Assembly: GCA_937898265.1 (NCBI GenBank) | Contig: CALEJM010000144.1 | Coordinates: 1 to 10,504 of the forward strand | Source of the DNA: an uncultured Porphyromonadaceae bacterium | GTDB lineage: Bacteria; Bacteroidota; Bacteroidia; Bacteroidales; Paludibacteraceae | Direction: 5' to 3' | DNA length: 10,504 bases | Shown: positions 1 to 5,816 of the stretch, piece after piece | Numbering within the stretch: position 1 is the first letter of the stretch | Layout: each line of letters opens with the position of its first letter | Notes under the pieces: model-generated | What the model saw: the letters and a program-made list of their open reading frames with translations, nothing else | What the model was told of the DNA's origin: nothing | Databases searched by the model: none | Position numbers and translations under genes: made by a program

Positions 1-1
1 C

Positions 2-1582
2 CTGGTGGGTAAGGTGGAAGCCGGTATCCCCGAGGATGACCCCCGTAACCCCGCTGTTATCGCCGATAACGTGGGCGACAACGTGGGCGATGTGGCCGGT
101 ATGGGCGCCGACCTGTATGAGTCCTATGTCGGTTCTATTATTTCCGCATCCGCTTTGGGCGTTGCCGCCTTCGCCGATCAGGCATTCAAGGCAATGGCTA
201 TTCCCATGGCTATGGCAGCAGTGGGCATCATCTGCTCCATCATTGGTACATTCTTTGTGCGTACCGAGGAAAATGCCGACCAGCGTACGCTGCTGAAGGC
301 TTTGAGCCGCGGTACCAACCTGTCCGCCATTCTGATTGCTGTGATCTCGTTCTTCCTGGTCTGGGCTCTGCTGGGTCTGGATCATTGGGGACTGTATGTG
401 GCGATCCTCGCCGGTCTGCTGGCCGGTGTGCTGATCGGTAAGGCAACCGAGTATTACACTTCCGATACATATAAACCCACACAGGAACTGTCCGGCAAGT
501 CCGTGACAGGCTCCGCCACCATCATCATCGGCGGTCTGGGCTTGGGCATGCTGTCCACCGCACTGCCCATCGTGATCGTGGCAATCTGCATCCTGCTGGC
601 TTACTTCCTGTCCGGCGGCGCTGCCAATCCCGGCATGGGCCTGTACGGCATCGCACTGGCTGCTGTTGGTATGCTGTCCACCTTGGGCATCACGCTGGCA
701 ACTGACGCTTACGGTCCTGTGGCCGATAACGCCGGCGGTATCGCCGAGATGGCCGGCCTTGATCCCGAAGTCCGTCAGCGCACCGACGCATTGGATTCCT
801 TGGGTAATACCACTGCCGCTACCGGTAAGGGTTTTGCCATTGGTTCTGCTGCGCTGACCGCTCTGGCACTGATGGCCTCCTACATCGAGAAGGTGAAGGA
901 AGTCGGCGGTGCAAATGTGACCTTCAACGATTTCTCCCTGATGAATCCTGTGGTGCTGGTCGGCCTGTTCATCGGTGCCTGCCTGCCCTTCGTGTTCGCA
1001 GCACTGACCATGAACTCCGTGGGCCGTGCCGCACAGAGCGTGGTTATCGAGGTGCGCCGTCAGTTCAAGGAAATCCTCGGTCTGATGGACGGCAAGGCCG
1101 ATCCCGACTACGCACGCTGCGTTGACCTGTGCACCAAGGCTTCTTTGAAGGAAATGGTGCTGCCTACCGTAATCGCTGTGGTGACTCCCATTGTTGTGGG
1201 TATGGTACTTGGCTTCAAGGGTGTTGTGGGCCTGCTGGCCGGCGCTACTGTGACCGGTTTCCTGATGGCTATCTTCATGGCCAACGCCGGCGGCGCATGG
1301 GATAATGCCAAGAAGTACATCGAGGCCGGCCACCACAACATTCATGCGCTCCAGCTGCTCCCTGAGCGTGCCCAGCTCCTTGTCCTTGGCTTCCATCTGC
1401 TCGGTAAGCAGCTTTATGGTCTTGGTCATCTCGCTGTTCTTGAGGCCTGTCTGCTGCAGCTTGGCATTCAGATCCTTGATAGTCTGCTTGTTCTTGAGCA
1501 TAAGGTCGTAGATGGCGTTGATGTCGTCGTTGATCTGGCCAGCCGATTTCTCGTCCACCTCTCCGTTGCCGGTCTTCAGTGA
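2..1582 (+). CDS. hppA: Membrane-bound pyrophosphatase HppA, partial and 3'-chimeric
   Basis: Integral membrane ion pump that hydrolyses pyrophosphate and moves H+ and/or Na+ out of the cytoplasm. The gene enters from before the window; the frame is open from base 2. The start of the fragment carries the family signature (KVEAGIPEDDPRNPA, then DNVGDNVGDVAGMGADLYE), whose acidic residues bind Mg-pyrophosphate. Many hydrophobic helices follow. The GNTTAATGKGF motif has Ala where K+-independent enzymes have Lys, so this should be the K+-dependent class, which includes Na+ pumps. Homology stops after AKKYIEAGHH near base 1336. The family normally continues with GGKGS and a second conserved GDTVGDPFKD segment, both absent here. 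The remaining codons to the TGA at 1580-1582 are antisense of another gene. Codon use is strongly GCC/GGC/CTG, unlike icd downstream, and the protein looks Firmicutes-like to me. The family call is certain; the 3' end is not natural. Confidence 0.93.
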   Translation: MVGKVEAGIPEDDPRNPAVIADNVGDNVGDVAGMGADLYESYVGSIISASALGVAAFADQAFKAMAIPMAMAAVGIICSIIGTFFVRTEENADQRTLLKALSRGTNLSAILIAVISFFLVWALLGLDHWGLYVAILAGLLAGVLIGKATEYYTSDTYKPTQELSGKSVTGSATIIIGGLGLGMLSTALPIVIVAICILLAYFLSGGAANPGMGLYGIALAAVGMLSTLGITLATDAYGPVADNAGGIAEMAGLDPEVRQRTDALDSLGNTTAATGKGFAIGSAALTALALMASYIEKVKEVGGANVTFNDFSLMNPVVLVGLFIGACLPFVFAALTMNSVGRAAQSVVIEVRRQFKEILGLMDGKADPDYARCVDLCTKASLKEMVLPTVIAVVTPIVVGMVLGFKGVVGLLAGATVTGFLMAIFMANAGGAWDNAKKYIEAGHHNIHALQLLPERAQLLVLGFHLLGKQLYGLGHLAVLEACLLQLGIQILDSLLVLEHKVVDGVDVVVDLASRFLVHLSVAGLQ

Positions 1583-1672
1583 TATAATCTGCTCCTTCTC
1601 CTTGATGGTGTTGATGTAGTCAGAGTCCTTGCCCATCACGAGGATATCCGCGACGGTGTTGAAGACATCATG
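1322..1672 (-). pseudogene. Internal fragment of a Bacteroidota coiled-coil protein
   Basis: The minus strand is open through this stretch and reads as a real protein interior rather than a shadow. It begins VFNTVADILVMGKDSDYI, then KEKEQIISLKTGNGEV, then heptad-rich sequence (INAIYDLMLKNKQTIKDLNA, LTEQMEAKDKELGTLREQLE) ending RMNVVVAGL. The alternating hydrophobic and charged pattern predicts a long coiled coil. It resembles secreted or lipoprotein coiled-coil proteins that I recall from Bacteroides and Prevotella, whose function is not known to me. There is neither a start nor a stop: both ends run into unrelated genes (hppA at one side, aconitase-like at the other). I read it as a piece inserted by chimeric assembly or rearrangement. 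It accounts for the non-HppA tail of the plus-strand frame. Confidence 0.6.
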
Positions 1673-1804
1673 GGTAAGGTAATCACAGCCAACGGCGTTC
1701 ACGACATCCAACTCCACGTCAAAGGTCTCACCAACGAGGAGAAAGAAATCCTCTCAGAGGGTTGCTTGATGAACTTCTACGCTGCTCAAAACCGCAAAAA
1801 ATAA
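1652..1804 (+). pseudogene. C-terminal remnant of a probable aconitate hydratase
   Basis: The plus-strand frame ending in TAA at 1802-1804 reads DGVEDIMGKVITANGVHDIQ, then LHVKGLTNEEKEILSEGCLM and NFYAAQNRKK. The pattern 'LT-x-E-x-x-x-IL-x-x-GCLMNFY' resembles the end of the small swivel domain of aconitase-superfamily proteins. Codon choice (CTC, AAC, ATC) matches icd just downstream. In Bacteroidota, aconitase and isocitrate dehydrogenase genes are commonly neighbours, so context supports aconitase (citrate to isocitrate). Only about 50 residues survive; upstream of roughly base 1652 the frame runs antisense to the coiled-coil fragment. The family assignment comes from memory of the motif plus context, so it is moderate. 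An isopropylmalate dehydratase-type relative is the main alternative. Confidence 0.5.
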
Positions 1805-1828
1805 TTCCTCAATAGATTCTTTCATCAC

Positions 1829-1854
1829 GCTCCCTGAGGTCCGCCTCGGGGAGC
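1829..1854 (+). promoter_or_regulatory. Stable intergenic hairpin between aconitase-like gene and icd
   Basis: GCTCCCTGAGG and CCTCGGGGAGC pair over 11 positions (one G-T wobble) around a TCCG loop. No T-run follows (ATTAAC comes next), so it is not a standard intrinsic terminator. Lying 24 bases after the upstream stop and 19 bases before the icd ATG, it could be an mRNA processing or stabilising element, or a weak attenuator, that sets icd expression apart from the gene before it. Confidence 0.55.
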
Positions 1855-1873
1855 ATTAACAACAAATACACAC

Positions 1874-3085
1874 ATGGAAAAAATCAAAATGACCACTCCA
1901 TTGGTAGAGATGGATGGCGACGAAATGACCAGAATCCTCTGGCAAATGATCAAGGACGAACTCATTCTTCCTTTCGTTGACTTGAAAACAGAATACTACG
2001 ACCTCGGTCTTCTCCACCGCAACGAGACCAAAGACCAAGTAACCGTTGATTCTGCCAACGCTACCAAGAAATATGGTGTTGCTGTAAAATGCGCTACCAT
2101 CACTCCTAACAAACAGCGTATGGAAGAGTATCCACAACTCACCGAGATGTGGAAATCACCAAACGGCACCATCCGTTCAATCCTCGACGGTACCGTATTC
2201 CGTGCACCTATCACCATCCCAACCATCAAACCAGTCGTTAAAAACTGGGAAGCTCCTATCACCATCGCTCGTCACGCCTATGGCGACGTTTACAAAAGCG
2301 TAGACATGTACACCACCGAGCCTGGTACTTGCACCATGACCTTCAAAGGCGAGAGCGGCGAGGAGAAAACCATCACCGTACAAAAAGTTGACGGTCCAGC
2401 AGTATGGCAAGGCGCTCACAACAAAGAGAAATCAATCCGCTCTTTCGCTAAAGCTTGCTTCCAATACGCTATCGATACCAAACAAGACCTCTGGTTCAGC
2501 ACCAAAGACACCATCGCTAAAGTTTACGACGGCGAGTTCAAGAAAGTGTTCGAAGAGGAATTCGTTAACTACGAAGCTAAATTCAACGAACTCGGCATCG
2601 AATACTTCTACACCCTCATCGACGACGCTGTTGCTCGCGTAATCCGCAGCAAAGGTGGCTTCATCTGGGCTTGTAAGAACTACGATGGCGACGTAATGTC
2701 TGACATGGTATCAACAGCCTTCGGTTCATTGGCTATGATGACTTCTGTTCTCGTTGCTCCAGACGGCACCACCGAGTACGAAGCTGCTCACGGCACCGTA
2801 ACCAAACACTACTACAAACACCTCAAAGGCGAAGAGACCTCAACCAACCCAATGGCTACCATCTTCGCTTGGATCGGCGCATTCCGCAAACGCGGTCAGC
2901 TCGACGGCCTCAACGACCTCGTTGCCTATGCCGACAAACTCGAGAAAGCTTGCTATCAAACCCTCGCTGACGGCTTGATGACCAAAGATCTCGTAAACCT
3001 CGTAGAGCCAGGTGTAAAAGTACAAGGCGTTACCAGCAAACAATTCATCCAAGCCATCCGCGAACGTTTGGAGAAATTGTTCTAA
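1874..3085 (+). CDS. icd: NADP-dependent isocitrate dehydrogenase (eukaryote-like class)
   Basis: Cytoplasmic enzyme that oxidises and decarboxylates isocitrate to 2-oxoglutarate with NADP+. The 403-residue product is full length for the homodimeric class shared with eukaryotes. The substrate loop SPNGTIRSILDGTVFR holds Ser95, Asn97, Arg101 and Arg110, followed by Arg133 in IARHAYGD. The metal-binding and catalytic part is visible as LIDDAVARVI and YDGDVMSDMV. The cofactor loop reads AAHGTVTKHY and is followed by the class signature KGEETSTNPMATIFAW; where the human enzyme has Arg-His in this loop, this one has Lys-His. The start at 1874 gives the expected N-terminus; there is no Shine-Dalgarno sequence, as usual in Bacteroidota. 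Codon use is strongly biased toward C-ending codons, suggesting high expression. It follows an aconitase-like gene end and is closed by a strong terminator. Confidence 0.97.
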   Translation: MEKIKMTTPLVEMDGDEMTRILWQMIKDELILPFVDLKTEYYDLGLLHRNETKDQVTVDSANATKKYGVAVKCATITPNKQRMEEYPQLTEMWKSPNGTIRSILDGTVFRAPITIPTIKPVVKNWEAPITIARHAYGDVYKSVDMYTTEPGTCTMTFKGESGEEKTITVQKVDGPAVWQGAHNKEKSIRSFAKACFQYAIDTKQDLWFSTKDTIAKVYDGEFKKVFEEEFVNYEAKFNELGIEYFYTLIDDAVARVIRSKGGFIWACKNYDGDVMSDMVSTAFGSLAMMTSVLVAPDGTTEYEAAHGTVTKHYYKHLKGEETSTNPMATIFAWIGAFRKRGQLDGLNDLVAYADKLEKACYQTLADGLMTKDLVNLVEPGVKVQGVTSKQFIQAIRERLEKLF

Positions 3086-3117
3086 TCCATCGTCTTAGAA
3101 TATTTCGCTAAATAATG

Positions 3118-3151
3118 CGCCGGGCAGCATTTCGCTGCCTGGCGTTTTTTT
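3118..3151 (+). terminator. Intrinsic terminator of icd
   Basis: CGCCGGGCAGC pairs with GCTGCCTGGCG (11 positions, one wobble) around the loop ATTTC, directly followed by seven T residues at 3145-3151. It lies 33 bases after the icd stop and should end the aconitase-icd transcript. Confidence 0.92.
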
Positions 3152-3215
3152 GTTTGTTTGTATTAGAGTGTTTTCAGAAAATATTTAGTGGCATGGCAGG
3201 GCTTTTATGATGTTT

Positions 3216-3383
3216 CAATAAAATGTTATTGCGTCTCGTAAAACTTACGAGGTGGTGCAACAAAATGTTATTGCGCCTCGCAGAACTTACGAGGTGGTAC
3301 AACAAAATGTTATTGTGTCTCGCAGAGTTCACGATGTGGTACAACAAAATGTTATTGGACTTCGCAAGGTCTGCAAGATGATT
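3216..3383 (+). repeat. 42-bp tandem repeat, four contiguous copies
   Basis: Copies start at 3216, 3258, 3300 and 3342, exactly 42 bases apart. Each opens with CAACAAAATGTTATTG (copy 1 has CAATAAAATGTTATTG), followed by a CTCG...CGAGGTGGT segment. Copies 2 and 3 agree most closely; copy 4 is decayed. Each contains small dyads: in copy 1 CAATAA/TTATTG and a perfect CTCGTAA-AAC-TTACGAG; in copy 2 CCTCG/CGAGG. Because 42 is a multiple of three, the minus strand is open here and would encode 14-residue repeats of the type NNILLYHLVSSARR (frame 3389-3174). I see nothing that makes this a real gene, so it is called a DNA repeat. Confidence 0.88.
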
Positions 3384-3678
3384 TAGCAAGATGTAAAAAC
3401 TGTGTTTCGGAGGTTTTTGTGAGGGAAGAGGTTGGTGGAATGTTTGGGAGAGGGATTTGGAGAGAAAAATGATGCAAGAGCGAGGGTGATGTGTTGAAAT
3501 TCTCTGGAAAAATGTTTCTTTATAGAAGATAGGCGGACCTCGTCGAAGCCTGGGTTATCAAATCCTAAAAAATAAACTACGTTTTTATTTTGTATTCCGC
3601 TGTTTCACACCTTAGGCGCGACTCGGCATAACCTAAGCAAGCTTGGTTCTGCTCTCGCTGCTTCAAAGGTACAACTTT
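3384..3678. other. Gene-free spacer with a degenerate palindromic unit
   Basis: No credible coding region in either strand. The first ~130 bases are G- and A-rich and featureless. From about 3521 to 3610 lies a decayed relative of the downstream ~82-bp unit: GAAGATAGGCGGACCTCG on the left, and an AAAATAAAC/GTTTTTATTTT stem ending GTATTCCGC on the right. At 3611-3637 CTTAGG and CCTAAG form an inverted pair, followed by the palindrome CAAGCTTG (3637-3644 region). The whole stretch reads as worn-down intergenic repeat material. Confidence 0.5.
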
Positions 3679-3935
3679 CACTATCTTTCTTCGCAAGATA
3701 GGCTGCACCTCGGAAATACAAAAAAATAAACTATGTTTTTATTTTGTATTCCGCTCGGTTTGCACTATCTTTCTTAGCAAGATAGGATGCGGTTCGGAAA
3801 TAAAAATAAATTGATATTTATTTTGTATTTCGCTCACCTTGCACTATTTTCTTCGCAAGATAGGCGGCACCTCGGAAATACAAAAAAATAAACTACGTTT
3901 TTTTTTGTATTCCGCTCGGTTTGCACTATCTTTGT
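3679..3935 (+). repeat. Tandem array of ~82-bp palindromic units
   Basis: Three units start with CACTAT at 3679, 3763 and 3842 (84, 79 and 82 bases), and a fourth partial copy begins at 3924. Each unit carries two hairpins. The first is short: CTATCTT pairs with AAGATAG around TCTTCGC in the first unit, and the later units keep variants of it. The second is a long A/T stem in which CGGAAATACAAAA... pairs with ...TTTTGTATTCCG (3711-3753 in the first unit). The second unit has changed stem bases on both sides (AAAC/GTTT became AAAT/ATTT) yet still pairs, which suggests the structure is maintained. Each unit ends CGCTCGGTTTG or similar. The type resembles interspersed intergenic repeats that I recall from Prevotella and Bacteroides. 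No transposase gene is present here. Confidence 0.85.
3904..3934 (+). promoter_or_regulatory. Bacteroidota-type promoter of the acyl-CoA synthetase/primase operon
   Basis: TTTG at 3904-3907 (-33 element) and TATCTTTG at 3927-3934 (-7 element, consensus TAnnTTTG) are separated by 19 bases, the expected spacing for the primary sigma factor of this phylum. Transcription would start near 3940, leaving a leader of about 50 bases before the ATG at 3993. The promoter is made of the right end of the third repeat unit plus the first bases of the truncated fourth one. Confidence 0.8.
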
Positions 3936-3950
3936 ACCATGATAAATTAG

Positions 3951-3964
3951 GGACAATAGTGTCC
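3951..3964 (+). promoter_or_regulatory. Small dyad in the operon leader, possible operator
   Basis: GGACA and TGTCC form a perfect inverted pair around ATAG, about ten bases after the predicted transcription start. It could bind a repressor or form a weak leader hairpin. Short enough to occur by chance. Confidence 0.3.
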
Positions 3965-3992
3965 TGTCTAAATATATATTAAACTCAACATT

Positions 3993-4781
3993 ATGAGTCA
4001 ATTTCATTTTTCAACCTTGGTGTTTGAAAAGGCAAAACGTCTTGCAAAACACCATATCCTATATTTCCGCGATGAACTCTTGTCGACGTGGAAGGGAATC
4101 ACATGGGGCGAACTCGCCGACCGTGTGATGGCTACAGCCAAGGCGCTGGTCAATATGGGCGTTGAGGAACATGACAGAGTGGGTATCTGCTCACAAAACA
4201 TGCCTGAATGCCTCATGAGCGACTTCGCCAACTATGCTAACCGTGCCGTATCCGTTCCTCTGTATGCCACACTGTCACCGGAACAGATTGAGTACTGCGT
4301 CAACGACAGCCAGATGAAAGTCTTGTTTGTCGGCGAACAACAGCAGTACGACAATGTGATGAAGGTGATCGACCACATGCCCTCGTTGCTTAGAGTGGTG
4401 GTCTACGACCCTAAGACAGACCTGAAGAATTGCGCGAAAGCTTGCTATTTTACTGAGTTTTTCCAAGAAGGACAAACCGAAGAAAACGAGAAGATTGTGC
4501 GTGAGCGCCAAAAGGCTGCGCAAGCCGACGACTTGGCTATCATCATGTACACCTCTGGAACCACGGGTAATCCGAAAGGCGCCATGCTGCTCCATTCTGC
4601 CTTGCAGGAGTGCATGCGTATCCATGACATCAGAATCAAGATGCCAAAGAACAATACCTCGTTGGCCTTCTTGCCTCTGTCGCATATCTTTGAACGTGGC
4701 TGGACCTATTTCTGCATGTTCAAAAACACCAAAGTCTATCTCAACCGCCGTCCGAGCGAAATCACCAGGATGCTTCCTTAG
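3993..4781 (+). CDS. fadD: Long-chain acyl-CoA synthetase, N-terminal part (interrupted)
   Basis: First 262 codons of an AMP-forming long-chain fatty acid:CoA ligase, which activates fatty acids through an acyl-adenylate. The adenylate-forming signature YTSGTTGNPKG is at residues 186-196, and LPLSHIFER at 227-235 is the next family motif. The frame then meets TAG at 4779-4781 in the sequence EITRML-P-stop. Without a break the frame continues VKPKMMCNVPRFWEK, which is the expected family sequence, where relatives typically have an acidic residue at the stop position. One base change (GAG to TAG) explains it. The ATG at 3993 sits about 50 bases after the predicted transcription start and begins a typical N-terminus. 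Both parts together, about 606 residues, equal a normal family length. The product of this part alone would lack the C-terminal catalytic lysine domain. Confidence 0.88.
   Translation: MSQFHFSTLVFEKAKRLAKHHILYFRDELLSTWKGITWGELADRVMATAKALVNMGVEEHDRVGICSQNMPECLMSDFANYANRAVSVPLYATLSPEQIEYCVNDSQMKVLFVGEQQQYDNVMKVIDHMPSLLRVVVYDPKTDLKNCAKACYFTEFFQEGQTEENEKIVRERQKAAQADDLAIIMYTSGTTGNPKGAMLLHSALQECMRIHDIRIKMPKNNTSLAFLPLSHIFERGWTYFCMFKNTKVYLNRRPSEITRMLP
4779..4781 (+). other. In-frame amber codon splitting the acyl-CoA synthetase
   Basis: TAG interrupts an otherwise continuous frame from 3993 to 5816. No frameshift and no other lesion is seen on either side, so this is either a recent nonsense mutation, a sequencing or consensus error, or a read-through site. 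The codon directly after it is GTG, which could restart translation. Confidence 0.85.
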
Positions 4782-5816
4782 GTGAAGCCTAAGATGATGT
4801 GCAACGTGCCCCGTTTCTGGGAGAAAGTTGCCATCGGCGTCAAAGAGAAAATCAACACCTTCTCGCCTTTTATGAAAGGCGTAGTCACCTGGGCCATCGA
4901 CGTAGGCAAGACCTACAACGTCGACTCCATCCGTGTCGGCAAACACGCCTCTCCGCTACTGTGGATGCGTTATCAGTTGGCCGACAAAGTAGTGTTCAGC
5001 AAACTGCGTAAAGTCATCGGCATCGACAACGGCATACTGTTCCCTGTGGCAGGTGCTGCCATGGACGAAGAGCTCATCAAATTCTTCCGTAGCCTCGGCA
5101 TCCCAATCTGTTACGGCTACGGTTTGTCGGAGACCACAGCCACCGTTTGCTGCTACCCATACAAACGCTATACCTTCGGCTCCATCGGTGAGTTGATGCC
5201 TGACATCCAGGTGCGCATCGGCGAAGACGACGAGATTCAGGTGAAAGGCAAGACCGTCACCATCGGATATTACAACAAACCAGAAGAGACGGCAGCCGCC
5301 TTCACCGAAGACGGATTCTTCCGCACTGGTGACGCTGGTAAACTGGAAGGCAAGATCCTCTATTTCACCGACCGCATCAAAGACCTCTTCAAGACCTCCA
5401 ACGGCAAATATATCTCGCCACAGCTGATAGAGACGAAATTAGGTGCCGACAAGTACATCGAGCAGATTGCCGTGATTGGCAACAACCGCAACTTCGTAAC
5501 AGCCATCATTGCCCCTTCCCACGACGCCCTTAAAGCGTATGCCGAAGAGCAGAACATCAGTTACAGCCGCATTGAAGACCTCCTGACTCATCCGAAAATC
5601 AACGAGATGATTGCAGCTCGTATTGAAGAGAACCAGAAAGAGTTTGCCTCTTTCGAGCGCATCAAACGCTTCCGTCTCATCAAGAAAGCCTTCTCCATTG
5701 AGTCGGGCGAGCTGACCTCGACGCTGAAGATTCGTCGCGCCGTCATTCAGCAGAACTACGCCGACCTCATCAACGAGATGTACTCCGACTCCGAATTTTC
5801 TAAGAAAAGATTATGA
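4782..5816 (+). CDS. fadD: Long-chain acyl-CoA synthetase, C-terminal part
   Basis: Continues the interrupted ligase in the same frame. Family motifs are all intact (numbering from 4782): GYGLSETTA at about 112-120, the ATP-ribose-binding Asp184 in FRTGDAGKL, DRIKDLFKTSNGKYISP from 197, and the C-terminal catalytic Lys316 in STLKIRR. These would form the rest of the large domain and the small swinging lid domain. If translated separately it would start at GTG 4782 or ATG 4794, but it lacks the P-loop-like YTSGTTG motif and could not be active alone. The stop TGA (5814-5816) overlaps the ATG of the next gene (ATGA), so translation of the downstream primase gene is probably coupled to this one, and an amber upstream could reduce it. 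The family call is very secure. Confidence 0.9.
   Translation: MKPKMMCNVPRFWEKVAIGVKEKINTFSPFMKGVVTWAIDVGKTYNVDSIRVGKHASPLLWMRYQLADKVVFSKLRKVIGIDNGILFPVAGAAMDEELIKFFRSLGIPICYGYGLSETTATVCCYPYKRYTFGSIGELMPDIQVRIGEDDEIQVKGKTVTIGYYNKPEETAAAFTEDGFFRTGDAGKLEGKILYFTDRIKDLFKTSNGKYISPQLIETKLGADKYIEQIAVIGNNRNFVTAIIAPSHDALKAYAEEQNISYSRIEDLLTHPKINEMIAARIEENQKEFASFERIKRFRLIKKAFSIESGELTSTLKIRRAVIQQNYADLINEMYSDSEFSKKRL

Noticed and set aside
2..1804. A single long fusion protein joining HppA to the aconitase-like tail, as both share one frame
   Set aside because: The TGA at 1580-1582 separates them and the intervening sequence is antisense of a third protein; the shared frame is a coincidence.
3174..3389. 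Minus-strand frame of 71 codons made of NNILLYHLVSSARR-like repeats
   Set aside because: It coincides with the 42-bp tandem repeat, the register length alone keeps it open, and I see no start signal or recognisable family; kept as a finding, not as a gene.
3216..3935. CRISPR array
   Set aside because: The repeats are contiguous, without unique spacers of constant length, and there are no cas genes in the window.
4275..4946. Minus-strand frame of 223 codons
   Set aside because: It lies antisense to well-supported acyl-CoA synthetase motifs and its product has a low-quality His/Val-rich composition; a shadow frame.
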